Source: Lichenicola sp964247735 (GTDB lineage: Bacteria; Pseudomonadota; Alphaproteobacteria; Acetobacterales; Acetobacteraceae). Taken from it: a stretch of DNA of 64,000 nt. The notes beneath the pieces were generated by a model that was given only the letters and a program-made list of their open reading frames with translations, had not been told where the DNA came from and made no database searches. Below are positions 25,140 to 33,830 of this stretch, piece after piece. Every line of letters begins with the position of its first letter. Position 1 is the stretch's first letter. Position numbers and translations under genes: made by a program. Location: the NCBI GenBank assembly GCA_964247735.1, contig CAXTVS010000008.1, forward strand, positions 1-64,000. The letters are read 5' to 3'.

Positions 25140-27515
25140 ATGGACCTTCTTCCGCCGCTGATCCGGCAACCGGTGCACGCTGGCGAGGCAGGGCTGGAGC
25201 TCCGGCTTCCCGGCCGTCCTCCGGTGGCGATCCGCCGCGGCAGGGAGCCGGTGCGGTCGTTCGAGCCGGGATGGCAGGCGGAAAGCCTGTTCACCCTGTT
25301 CGATCCGGTCTGGATGCTGGTGCTGCGCCACGAGGCCGGCCACGCCGCGTCCTGGTACCTCGCCAGCGACGGCAGCCTGGCCGTGGCGATCCCGCACCGT
25401 TCCGGGCCGGAGCGGCTCGGCTTCCGGCGGCGGCTGGAGCCGGTGGCGCTCTGGCTGCGCATGACCCCCGGTCCCGGGATCCGGCTCGCGGTGCCGGACG
25501 CGGTGCGGGCCTATGCCGCGCTGCCGGCCTCGGTGCGTCGCGAGATCGAGCCGCTGCTCGGGCCCGAGGGCTCGCCGGAGGTGGCGGCGAGCCGGGAGCT
25601 GTCGCCCGGATCCTGGCCGGCCGAGGACGCCGGGCCGCTCCTGGTCGAGCGGATCGGCGACAGCCGGAGCTACCGGGTCGGGAACCCGGGCCGGCTGCTG
25701 CCGGTCACCGATGGCGGGCGGGTCGCGGAGCTCGGTCCCGGCTGGGAGGTGGAGTCGGTGCAGGCCGCCTTCGCGCCGCTGCTGGCGCTGGTGCTGCGCC
25801 ACGCGGACGGCTGGCGGGCGGCCTGGTTCGTCGACCTCGGCGCCAGGCTGGTCGGGCACCACGCCGGCGCGCTGTCGCCGCCGCAGCAGGCGCACGTGCT
25901 GCGCGTGGCCGGCGGGCTGCTGCGAACGCTGTGGGATTGCGTGGTGCTGGGCGAGGGCGTGCTGCCGCCCGACCTGCGGGCGCTGGCGGGCGGCCTCGCG
26001 CCCGCCGACCTGGACACCCTGGTGCAGGCCCACCTCCGCGACGCGGGGCAGGACCGCGACACCCTGGTCTGGGCGCTGGACCAGCCGATGCCGGAGGGCA
26101 CCGGCTACCTCGTGCCGACCGGAACCGGCCTGCGCGGCCTGGACCCGGAGCAGGTGCGGACGTGCCTGGCGCCGCGCCTGCACGACGAGATGGACCGGCT
26201 GCTGCGCACCGGCCGGATGTGCTGGCCGTCGCCGGTGGACGGCGCGCCCGTCGACAGCGACGGCTTCGCGCTGATGCTCGACCTCCACTCCTTCGCCTAC
26301 CGGTTCCGGCAGGAGTCGACCGGACTGGTGTTCCTGGTGGTGTGCGGCGGCGGCTACTTCTCCAACCTGGCGCTGTACTTCCCGACCGCCGACCTGCTGG
26401 TGGCGGCGAACCGCAACCTGGCCGGCGACTGCGCGCCGTTCCGCCGTGGCCGGGAGATGCTGCTGCGCCACCTGCTCCGGTTCGGGCCCGACCTGTCGGC
26501 GGGAGCCGCGGTCCCGGTGGACCCGACGGTGCAGCAGTTCTTCGGCGCCTGCGCCGACCATATCGGCCACTACGTGTGGCAGGACCTGTGCGGGATGTCC
26601 TACCTGCTGCGCGCGGTCGCCGAGCACGGGAGGCTGCCGCAGCTGCACCTGTTCCAGCAGGCGCACACGACCGACTACTTCGGACCGGTGGAACGGATCT
26701 TCCCGATGTTCGAGAACCGCACCACCCGGCACGCCGACTCCTTCGTCGGCGGGCAGGGCAGGTTCTACCGGCGCAACCAGCGCGTCATCAAGTACACCGC
26801 CACCACGGTTCCGTTCGAGTTCGGCCGCTCGGTGATCGACTGCGCCGAGCGCGTGCCGGGGCTGGCGGACGCCAGGCGGGAGGCGGACGCCGCGCGGGCG
26901 CGCCGCGCACCGGTGGTCCTGCTCGGCATACGCGTCGGCACCCGCACGCTTGACGACCTGGACGCGTTCTACGCCGCCCTCGTGCTGCGTCTCGGCGCGC
27001 TGTTCCCCGGCTGCACGGTGGTGCTGGACGGAATGAACGACGCCCTCGACCGCGGACGCGCGGTCGACGCCGGGATCTCGCCCGGCGGCGTCCTCGAGAA
27101 GGAGTTCGCGCTCGCGGACGGGCTGGCGCGCGTGGCGGAGCGGGCGGAGGTCCGGTTCGTCGACCTCGTCAACCGCTCGGCGCTGCGCAGCGTGCTGTGG
27201 TGCAGCCGGGCGGACGCGTTCATGGCCCCGCTGGGCGCGGCACTGGCGAAATACCGCTGGATCTGCAACACGCCGGGCCTGGTACTGTCGAGCCGCTGGA
27301 ACCTCGAGCATCGCGCCGACCTGCACATCTACGACTCGGCCGAGCACATGGAGCGGCCGACGGAGGTGCTGTTCAACGGCCCGGACCAGGTGCGCGACAC
27401 CACCCCGTTCCACCCGTCCGGGCATCACGACGGCTACAGCAACTTCGTCGTGGACCGTCCGGCGCTGTTCGCGGCATTTACCGACCTGGTGCGACGGCAT
27501 TCGGCGACCCGATGA
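25140..27515 (+). CDS. Large protein of unknown function, tandem paralogue A
   Basis: 791 residues, no recognised domain. An N-terminal module (about 19-78) with PGRPPV ... EPGWQAESL ... LVLRH reappears at about 178-236 as NPGRLLPV ... GPGWEVESV ... LVLRH, so the protein carries an internal duplication. The middle has HIGHYVWQDL. The C-terminal third (from about 600) looks like an alpha/beta fold with VVLLGIRVG, CTVVLDGMND and NRSALRSVLWCSRADAF. The end loosely recalls GT-B-like glycosyltransferase C-termini, but this is a guess. No signal peptide or membrane helix. The next gene is a full-length paralogue overlapping by 4 bases. ATG 25140 was chosen; the frame is open 16 codons further up. 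Confidence 0.75.
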   Translation: MDLLPPLIRQPVHAGEAGLELRLPGRPPVAIRRGREPVRSFEPGWQAESLFTLFDPVWMLVLRHEAGHAASWYLASDGSLAVAIPHRSGPERLGFRRRLEPVALWLRMTPGPGIRLAVPDAVRAYAALPASVRREIEPLLGPEGSPEVAASRELSPGSWPAEDAGPLLVERIGDSRSYRVGNPGRLLPVTDGGRVAELGPGWEVESVQAAFAPLLALVLRHADGWRAAWFVDLGARLVGHHAGALSPPQQAHVLRVAGGLLRTLWDCVVLGEGVLPPDLRALAGGLAPADLDTLVQAHLRDAGQDRDTLVWALDQPMPEGTGYLVPTGTGLRGLDPEQVRTCLAPRLHDEMDRLLRTGRMCWPSPVDGAPVDSDGFALMLDLHSFAYRFRQESTGLVFLVVCGGGYFSNLALYFPTADLLVAANRNLAGDCAPFRRGREMLLRHLLRFGPDLSAGAAVPVDPTVQQFFGACADHIGHYVWQDLCGMSYLLRAVAEHGRLPQLHLFQQAHTTDYFGPVERIFPMFENRTTRHADSFVGGQGRFYRRNQRVIKYTATTVPFEFGRSVIDCAERVPGLADARREADAARARRAPVVLLGIRVGTRTLDDLDAFYAALVLRLGALFPGCTVVLDGMNDALDRGRAVDAGISPGGVLEKEFALADGLARVAERAEVRFVDLVNRSALRSVLWCSRADAFMAPLGAALAKYRWICNTPGLVLSSRWNLEHRADLHIYDSAEHMERPTEVLFNGPDQVRDTTPFHPSGHHDGYSNFVVDRPALFAAFTDLVRRHSATR
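27171..27341 (+). repeat. Copy A of a near-identical 171-base block shared by the tandem paralogues
   Basis: This part of paralogue A aligns without gaps to 29609-29779 in paralogue B, with only scattered, mostly third-position differences. It encodes the NRSALRSVLWC ... NTPGLVL region, the best conserved segment of the pair. Confidence 0.8.
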
Positions 27516-29950
27516 GGGCGATCGCCGGAGCGGCTGCGTATCCTGGTGCGAGGTGTTGCGTGTCCGGAGGAACGGGAACCAGGCTGGCGGACGATCCCGT
27601 CGGCGAGGCGCTGCCGCTGCTGATCGAGCGCCCGGTGCAGCACGGCCAGGACGGGATGAGGCTGCGCATCCCCGGCCGGCCGCCGATCGCCCTGATGAGC
27701 GGCGACCAGCCGGTGCGGTTCTTCAACCCGGGCTGGCGGGCGGACAGCCTGTTCACGCTGCTGGACCCGCTCTGGCTGCTGGTGCTGCGCCACGAGAACG
27801 GCGAGGTGGCCTGGTGGAACGTCGACGGCGAGGGCCGCATGGCGGCGCCGGCGCACGAGCGGCCGCAGCCGGAGCGGGGGCGGTCGGCGGCGCGCATGCG
27901 CGAGGTGTCGCTGTGGCTGTCCATGACCCGGAACGCGCCGATCCGGGTCGGCATGCCGGACGCGGTGCAGGCCTACCTGCGGCTGCCGCAGGCGGTGCGG
28001 CACGGGCTGGACGCGCTGCTGGACGCGCCCGCGCCGGTGGTGCAGGCGGCGCAGACCTGGCAGGGACCGCCGCCGCCGCTGCGCTTCGAGCCGGTCGCCG
28101 GCACCAACGGCATCCGGATCGGCCATCCCGGCGCGCTGGTGCCGCTCGGCGGGAGCGGAACACCGGCCGAGCTGCAGGACGGGTGGCGGGTCGAGGCGAT
28201 CGAGGACGGCTTCGCGCCCATGCTGACGATCGCGCTGCGCCATCGCGACGGGGAGCGGGCGGCCTGGTTCGCCGACCTGCACGGGCGCGTGGTGGCGCAC
28301 CACCTGGGCCAGCTGTCGCCGGCGCTGCAGCAGCACGTGCTGCGCAAGGCGACGCCGGTGTTCGAGGGGATGTGGGACCAGGGCGTGCTGGGGCGCGAGG
28401 GACCGGGCCAGGTGCCGGTCGGCTCGGTGATGGGCGGCGTGCCGGCCGCCGACCTGGGCAGCCTGGTCCCGGCCTGGATGGAGGCGAGCGGGCGCTCCGG
28501 CGATACCCGGATCTGGGCGCTCAGCGACACCCTGCCGCCCGGGCTCGGCTACCTGGTGCCCACCGGGCGCGGCCTGCGCGGCTTCGAGCCGGAGCTGATG
28601 CGTCGCGCCCTGCTGCACCCGCTGCAGCAGGAGGCCGACCGGCTGCTGCGGACCGGACGGATGCAGTGGCCGTCGCCTGCGGATGGCGTCCCGGTGGACG
28701 GCGACGGGTTCGCGCTGCTGCTGGACCGCGACTGCTTCGCCTACCGCTTCGTGCAGGAGGCGACCGGGCTCGTGTTCTACGTGATCTGCTCCGGCGGGCA
28801 TTTCCGCAACTACGCGCTGTACTTCCCGACCGCCGAGCTGCTGGTGATGCCAACCCCGGCGATGGGCGGCGACTTCGTGCGCATCGCCCGGTTCGGCGAG
28901 ACCATGCTGCGCCATCTCTGCCGGTTCGACGCTGCCCTGGCGGAGGGGCGGGACCGGCCGGCGGACCCGGCCGTGCAGCTGGTGTTCGGCGGCTGCGCCG
29001 TGCACATCGGCCACTACGTATGGCAGGACCTGTCGGGCCTCGCGGTCATGCAGCGCCTGGGCCTGCCGCCGGGACGGCTGCCGCAGCTGCAGATGTTCGA
29101 GCTCGGCCGCACGCAGCAGTTCTTCGGTCCGGAGGAGCGGATCTTCGCAGGCCTGGACGGGCGCATCGCGCGCCACGACACGCCGTTCGCGGCGCATGTC
29201 GAGACGTTCTACCGGCGCCGCCAGAGCGTCATCAAGTACACCGCGATCAGCGTGCCGGCCTCGCTGCGCGGCCTGGTGCTGGGGGCGGCCGAGGCACGGC
29301 CGGAGCTGCAGGCGGTGCGGCGCGAGGCGGATGCGGCCAGGCGACGGCCGGCGCCGGTGATCCTGCTCGGCATACGGGTCGGCAACCGCACCCTGACCGA
29401 CCTGGACGAGTTCGCGGCCGCCCTGGTGCGCCACATGGCACGCGCCTTTCCCGGCTGCACCGTGGTGCTGGACGGCTTGAACGACGTTCAGGATCGCGGC
29501 CAGGCCGGGCAGGCCGCGGCGGGCGGCGACCTCGCGCGCGAGCTGGCGCTGGCGCGGTCGCTGGCGGACGTCGCGGCGCGGTCGGGCGTGCGGTTCGTCG
29601 ACACCATCAACCGTTCGGCGCTGCGCAGCGTGCTGTGGTGCTCGCGTGCCGACGCCTTCATCGCCCCGCTGGGCGCGGCGCTGGCGAAGTACCGCTGGAT
29701 CTGCAACACGCCGGGCCTGGTGCTGACCAGCCGCTGGAACCTCGAGCACCGCGAGGACCTGCACATCTACGACTCGCCAGCCGCCTTGGAAGGCAGCTCC
29801 GAGATGCAGTTCGTGTCGGCGGGCGACGTGCAGGACGCCGAGGCGGCGCCAAATCCATCCTTCACCAACTTTGTTGTGGCTCGTGCACCAGTGTTTGCGC
29901 AGTTCGAGGCAATGGTGCGGCGCCAGCTGCCGCGCCGCCTGGCCGGTTGA
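27512..29950 (+). CDS. Large protein of unknown function, tandem paralogue B
   Basis: 812 residues from ATG 27512, whose ATGA overlaps the stop of paralogue A. It is collinear with A over nearly its full length. It also shows the duplicated N-terminal module (RIPGRPP ... NPGWRADSL ... LVLRH, then GHPGALVPL ... QDGWRVEAI ... IALRH), HIGHYVWQDL, and the C-terminal VILLGIRVG / CTVVLDGLND / SVLWCSRADAF blocks. The first ~25 residues have no match in A, so the true start may lie later (GTG 27560). Strong conservation of the C-terminal block suggests the active or binding site is there. Function unknown; coupled expression suggests the two proteins work together or as a heteromer. Confidence 0.75.
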   Translation: MRAIAGAAAYPGARCCVSGGTGTRLADDPVGEALPLLIERPVQHGQDGMRLRIPGRPPIALMSGDQPVRFFNPGWRADSLFTLLDPLWLLVLRHENGEVAWWNVDGEGRMAAPAHERPQPERGRSAARMREVSLWLSMTRNAPIRVGMPDAVQAYLRLPQAVRHGLDALLDAPAPVVQAAQTWQGPPPPLRFEPVAGTNGIRIGHPGALVPLGGSGTPAELQDGWRVEAIEDGFAPMLTIALRHRDGERAAWFADLHGRVVAHHLGQLSPALQQHVLRKATPVFEGMWDQGVLGREGPGQVPVGSVMGGVPAADLGSLVPAWMEASGRSGDTRIWALSDTLPPGLGYLVPTGRGLRGFEPELMRRALLHPLQQEADRLLRTGRMQWPSPADGVPVDGDGFALLLDRDCFAYRFVQEATGLVFYVICSGGHFRNYALYFPTAELLVMPTPAMGGDFVRIARFGETMLRHLCRFDAALAEGRDRPADPAVQLVFGGCAVHIGHYVWQDLSGLAVMQRLGLPPGRLPQLQMFELGRTQQFFGPEERIFAGLDGRIARHDTPFAAHVETFYRRRQSVIKYTAISVPASLRGLVLGAAEARPELQAVRREADAARRRPAPVILLGIRVGNRTLTDLDEFAAALVRHMARAFPGCTVVLDGLNDVQDRGQAGQAAAGGDLARELALARSLADVAARSGVRFVDTINRSALRSVLWCSRADAFIAPLGAALAKYRWICNTPGLVLTSRWNLEHREDLHIYDSPAALEGSSEMQFVSAGDVQDAEAAPNPSFTNFVVARAPVFAQFEAMVRRQLPRRLAG
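29609..29779 (+). repeat. Copy B of the near-identical 171-base block
   Basis: Partner of 27171-27341; same length, no gaps, few substitutions. Direct orientation, about 2.4 kb apart, so recombination between the copies could delete or convert the intervening region. Confidence 0.8.
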
Positions 29951-29954
29951 GCGT

Positions 29955-29967
29955 CCCCGGAGCGGGG
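29955..29967. terminator. Short GC hairpin between convergent genes
   Basis: CCCCG and CGGGG form a 5-bp stem around GAG, midway between the stop of paralogue B and the stop of the small minus-strand gene. Weak and without a T-run; only its position supports it. Confidence 0.25.
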
Positions 29968-29971
29968 CGGA

Positions 29972-30223
29972 TCAGGACGGCTCGGCCGGATCGGGAGTGC
30001 TGCCGAGCCGGCCGATGAACTCGGGATCGCCGAACTCGTCCGCATCCTCGTCGTGTCGCACCAGCACCACGTCGGCGCCTGCCACCAGGCCAGCGGAAAA
30101 CGCGCGCTCGGCCCGTCGCAGGCCTTCCTCCGGCGTGCGGCAGGCGACTGGTGTGCCGGCACGGAGCGAGGCGTGGCCGGCATGGTGGTAGGGCTGGTAG
30201 ATGATCCGGGTGGTCATCGACAT
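29972..30223 (-). CDS. Small acidic protein of unknown function
   Basis: 83 residues: MSMTTR start, a His/Tyr-rich N-terminus (YQPYHHAGH), a middle that resembles a short alpha/beta element (LVAGADVVLVRHDED), and an acidic Asp/Glu/Pro end. The pattern suggests a compact soluble protein. An internal ATG at 30217 is an alternative start. thiM is downstream in order on the map but is read separately. Not recognised. Confidence 0.6.
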   Translation of the reverse strand: MSMTTRIIYQPYHHAGHASLRAGTPVACRTPEEGLRRAERAFSAGLVAGADVVLVRHDEDADEFGDPEFIGRLGSTPDPAEPS

Positions 30224-30310
30224 CGCGGGCTCGCCTCGTCGCTGCTGGATGCCCGGCCTGCGCCGGGGACGTTCACCATATGTTCCATAATCTGCCGAGG
30301 CAAGCGGGCT

Positions 30311-31147
30311 TCAGGCGGGCGAGTACGGTTCCAGCCGTGCGTGGGCCAGGATGGTCGGCCGGTCGAACTGGTACAGCGCGTCGAGCAGTTCCACCTGCAG
30401 CGAGCCGGGACCGCGGGCGCGGTCCGCGGCGAGCTCGCCGGCCAGGCCGATCAGCGTCATGCCGTGCGCCGAGGCCAGGAAGGGGTCGGGCTCGACGGCG
30501 AGGCAGGCGCCGACCAGCGCGGTCGCGGTGCAGCCGAGGCCGGTCACGCGCGGCATCATGGGGTGGCCGTTGCCGATCGCGGCCACCTGGCGCCCGTCGG
30601 TGACCAGGTCGACCGGACCGCTGACGGTGACGACGGCACCGGTGCGCCGCGCCAGCCGCCCGGCGGCTTCCAGCGCCGACTCGGCCGCATGCGCGGCATC
30701 GACGCCGCGGCCGGCGACCGCCTCCTCGCCCGCGGACAGCGCCTCGAGGGCCAGGACCTCGGACGCGTTGCCGCGGATCGCCTGCGGCCGGTGCGCCAGC
30801 AGGTCGAGGGCGACGGCGGACCGGTACTCCAGCGCGCCCACCGCGACGGGATCGAGGATCCAGGGCGTGCCGGCGTCCCGCGCGGCCGCGGCGGCGGCGT
30901 GCATGCCGCGGGCCCGGTCCGGGGTCATGGTGCCGAGGTTGATCACCAGGGCGTCGGCGATCCGGGCGAACGGGCCCGCCTCCTCGGCCGACTCGACCAT
31001 GGCGGGCGAGGCGCCGACCGCCAGCAGCGCGTTGGCGGTGCTGTTGGTGACCACGAGGTTGGTGATGCTGTGCACCAGCGGGCCGCGCGCCCGCAGGCGG
31101 TCCAGCGTGTCGGCGACTGCGGCGGCGGACAGGCTCGGGTGGGTCAT
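30311..31147 (-). CDS. thiM: Hydroxyethylthiazole kinase ThiM
   Basis: 278 residues. It phosphorylates 4-methyl-5-(2-hydroxyethyl)thiazole with ATP in the thiamine salvage pathway. Typical motifs: HSITNLVVTN (26-35), Met50 in GASPAMVES, RGNASE (125-130), and the catalytic Cys206 in VTGLGCTATA near the ATP site. It is divergent from modA by 84 bases. No TPP riboswitch (no CTGAGA/ACCTGA core) is seen in the leader, and no thiE or thiD is adjacent, so it stands alone. Confidence 0.94.
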   Translation of the reverse strand: MTHPSLSAAAVADTLDRLRARGPLVHSITNLVVTNSTANALLAVGASPAMVESAEEAGPFARIADALVINLGTMTPDRARGMHAAAAAARDAGTPWILDPVAVGALEYRSAVALDLLAHRPQAIRGNASEVLALEALSAGEEAVAGRGVDAAHAAESALEAAGRLARRTGAVVTVSGPVDLVTDGRQVAAIGNGHPMMPRVTGLGCTATALVGACLAVEPDPFLASAHGMTLIGLAGELAADRARGPGSLQVELLDALYQFDRPTILAHARLEPYSPA

Positions 31148-31231
31148 GATCGGTTTCCGGTGCGGTGGTTCCGGAGTTGGTCGCGAGGAGTGGTCCGATC
31201 TAGGGTCGGGCGGGTCGGCGGGAGGCGGGAC

Positions 31232-32032
31232 ATGGCGGCGGGCAGGACGGGCGGGAACGGCGGCGCGGGAACGGCGAGACTCATGCTGGGACTTGCCCTG
31301 GCGCTGCTGCCAGGGTTCGGCGGCCGGGTCCGGGCGGCGGAGCGGCCGGTCACGGTGTTCGCCGCCGCCAGCCTGACCGACGCAATGGGCAAGGTCGCGC
31401 GCCTGTGGGCGGCGCAGGGGCATCCGATGCCGTCGCTGTCGTTCGCGTCCAGCGCCGTGCTGGCGCAGCAGGCGGCGCAGGGGGCGCCGGCCGACCTGTT
31501 CGTGTCGGCGGACGAGAAGTGGATGGACTGGCTGGCGGCCCGCGGGCTCCTGCGGCCGGGCACGCGCGGCGACCTGCTCGGCAACACCCTGGTGCTGGTG
31601 GAGAAGCAGGGGGAGCCGCCGGTGGCGGTCGGCCCGCAGCTCGACCTGGCCGGGCTGCTCGGGCCGGGCGGGCGGCTCGCGGTGGGGGATCCCCGGTCGG
31701 TGCCGGCGGGGCTCTACGCGGAGGCGGCGCTGCGGAAGCTCGGGCTGTGGAACTCGGTGGCCGGCCGGCTGGCGCCGGCGGAGAACGTCAGGGCGGCGCT
31801 GCTGCTGGTGGAGCGCGGGGAGGTCCGGGCCGGGATCGTGTACGGCAGCGACGTCCGGGCGGCGCCGGGGCTGGCGGTCGCCGGCACCTTCCCGGAGACC
31901 AGCCACCCGCCGATCCTGTATCCGGCCGCGGCGCTGACGGCGGCACCGGAAGCGGCAGCGTTCCTGCGCTTCCTGCACACGGCGCCGGCCGCCGCGGCGT
32001 TCCGTGACGCCGGGTTCCAGACCGGTCCCTGA
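31232..32032 (+). CDS. modA: Molybdate ABC transporter, periplasmic binding protein ModA
   Basis: 266 residues with a signal peptide (hydrophobic LMLGLALALLPGF, cleavage near residue 36). The mature start TVFAAASLTDAM and the SFASSAVLAQQ and ADLFVSADEKWMD segments are diagnostic of ModA, which binds molybdate or tungstate. GGAGG lies 6 bases before ATG 31232. The stop overlaps modB by one base (TGATG). First gene of modABC. Confidence 0.95.
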   Translation: MAAGRTGGNGGAGTARLMLGLALALLPGFGGRVRAAERPVTVFAAASLTDAMGKVARLWAAQGHPMPSLSFASSAVLAQQAAQGAPADLFVSADEKWMDWLAARGLLRPGTRGDLLGNTLVLVEKQGEPPVAVGPQLDLAGLLGPGGRLAVGDPRSVPAGLYAEAALRKLGLWNSVAGRLAPAENVRAALLLVERGEVRAGIVYGSDVRAAPGLAVAGTFPETSHPPILYPAAALTAAPEAAAFLRFLHTAPAAAAFRDAGFQTGP

Positions 32033-32718
32033 TGCCCGGTCCCCTGCTCGACCCCGGGCAATGGGAGGCGGTCCGGCTCACCCTGCGCGTGGCGCTGCTG
32101 GCCGTGGGCGGAGCGCTGCCGGTGGCGCTGCTGCTGGCCTCCCTGCTGGCGCGCCCGGTGCTGCCGGGACGGCCGTTGCTGGACGCGCTGGTGCACCTGC
32201 CGATGGTGTTGCCGCCGGTGGTGACAGGCTGGCTGCTGCTGCTGCTGTTCGGGCTGAACGGGCCGGCGGGGGCGGTACTGTGGCACCTGTTCCGGATGCG
32301 GCTGGTGTTCACCAGCCAGGGGGCGGCGCTGGCGACCGGGGTGATGGTGCTGCCGTTGATGGTGCGGACGATCCGGCTGTCGCTGGACGCGATCGACCCC
32401 GGGTTGCAGGCCGCGGCGGCCGGGCTCGGCGCCGGCCGGGTGGACCGCCTCGTCACCGTGACGCTGCCTCTGGCGGCTCCGGGCATCCTGGCCGCCGTGG
32501 CGGTCGGCTACGCCGCGAGCCTCGGCGAGTTCGGCGCGGTGATCACCTTTGCCGGCAGCATTCCCGGACGCACCCAGACCCTGCCGCTGGCGATCTACCA
32601 GGCGCTGCAGGTGCCGGGCGGCGAGGCGGTGGCGGCACGGCTGGCCAGCGTGTCGATCGGGCTGGCGCTGACGGGACTGCTGCTGTCGGAGCTGCTGCTG
32701 CGCCGGCTGAAGCGGTGA
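32032..32718 (+). CDS. modB: Molybdate ABC transporter, permease ModB
   Basis: 228 residues, five hydrophobic segments. The EAA loop with G at the usual distance (AAAGLGAGRVDRLVTVTLPLA) and the ModB-typical SLGEFGAVITFAG before the last helices are present. It forms the inner-membrane channel for molybdate. Overlaps modA by one base and modC by four, so the three are translationally coupled. Confidence 0.95.
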   Translation: MPGPLLDPGQWEAVRLTLRVALLAVGGALPVALLLASLLARPVLPGRPLLDALVHLPMVLPPVVTGWLLLLLFGLNGPAGAVLWHLFRMRLVFTSQGAALATGVMVLPLMVRTIRLSLDAIDPGLQAAAAGLGAGRVDRLVTVTLPLAAPGILAAVAVGYAASLGEFGAVITFAGSIPGRTQTLPLAIYQALQVPGGEAVAARLASVSIGLALTGLLLSELLLRRLKR

Positions 32719-33830
32719 CGCTGGAGGTGCGGCTGCGGCACCGCTTCCCGACCGGGCAGGCGGTGGACCTGTCGCTGGTGGCACCCCTGCCGGGGATCGT
32801 CGGGCTGTTCGGGCCGTCCGGCGCCGGCAAGAGCACGCTGGTGTCGGCGCTGTGCGGCCTGTTCCGGCCGGACTGGAGCGAGATCCGGCTGGGCGACCGG
32901 GTGCTGTCCGGGCCGGGGACCTGGGTCAGACCGGAAGCGCGGCGGATCGGCACCGTGTTCCAGGACAGCCGGCTGTTCCCGCACCTGTCGGTGACCGGCA
33001 ACCTGCGCTACGGCGCCAAACGGGCGCCGGCCTCGGCTCGCGGGCCGGGCTTCGACGAGGTGGTGGCGCTGCTCGGGCTGGAGCCGCTGCTGCGGCGACG
33101 CACCCGCGCCCTGTCCGGCGGCGAACGCCAGCGGGTGGCGATCGGCCGCGCCCTGCTGTCGCGGCCGGCGCTGCTGGCGATGGACGAGCCGTTGTCCGGG
33201 CTCGACGCCGCGCGGCGGGCGGAGGTCCTGCCCTACCTGGCGCGGCTGCGCGCCCGGGCCGGCCTGCCGATCCTGTACGTGACGCACCAGCGGGAGGAGG
33301 CGATGCGGCTGTGCGACACGCTGGCGCTGGTCGAGGCGGGGCGTGTGGTGGGATGCGGGCCGGTGGCGGCGATGCTGTCGGGTCCGATGGCGGATCACCC
33401 CGACGCGGCGGCGCTGCTCGAAGGCGTGGTCGCCGGGCACGAGCCGGAGCGCGGGCTGACTCGGATCGAGGGCGACGGGCTCGCGCTGGCGGTCGCGTCG
33501 CTGCCGCTCGGCGTCGGCACCCGGCTGCGGCTGTCGGTTCCGGCACACGAGGTGGTGCTGCTGCGGCCGGACGGTGCGGTGCCGCAGACCAGCGCGCAGA
33601 ACGCGCTGCCGATGCGGGTGCGCGCGGTCCGCCCGGTGGGACCGGCGGAGGCGGTGGTGGTGCTGGAACCGCGGCCGGGGGGCGGGGCGGCGCTGCTGGC
33701 GCGGGTGACGCGGGATTCGGTCGGCCGGCTGGGACTGGCGACGGGGGTCACGCTGGTCGCGCTGGTGAAGGCGTCGTCGGTGTCGGTGCTGGACGGGGAG
33801 GGAAGCGGATGGACGAGCCGGACTGGCTGA
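32715..33830 (+). CDS. modC: Molybdate ABC transporter, ATPase ModC
   Basis: 371 residues. The ATPase domain has Walker A GPSGAGKST (33-41), signature LSGGERQR (about 133-140) and Walker B LLAMDEPLSGLD, with the H-loop in YVTHQREE. A C-terminal mop/TOBE domain (NALPMRVRAVRP ... LVALVKASSVSVL) would bind molybdate. It starts with GTG 32715, which shares bases with the modB stop. It energises molybdate uptake. Its end overlaps the Nudix gene by 22 bases. Confidence 0.95.
   Translation: MTLEVRLRHRFPTGQAVDLSLVAPLPGIVGLFGPSGAGKSTLVSALCGLFRPDWSEIRLGDRVLSGPGTWVRPEARRIGTVFQDSRLFPHLSVTGNLRYGAKRAPASARGPGFDEVVALLGLEPLLRRRTRALSGGERQRVAIGRALLSRPALLAMDEPLSGLDAARRAEVLPYLARLRARAGLPILYVTHQREEAMRLCDTLALVEAGRVVGCGPVAAMLSGPMADHPDAAALLEGVVAGHEPERGLTRIEGDGLALAVASLPLGVGTRLRLSVPAHEVVLLRPDGAVPQTSAQNALPMRVRAVRPVGPAEAVVVLEPRPGGGAALLARVTRDSVGRLGLATGVTLVALVKASSVSVLDGEGSGWTSRTG

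Noticed and set aside
22318..25161. 947-codon plus-strand frame
   Set aside because: Antisense to the MscS channel; low-complexity Gln/Gly/Ala translation.
31148..31231. TPP riboswitch upstream of thiM
   Set aside because: The conserved CTGAGA and ACCTGAT elements are absent.
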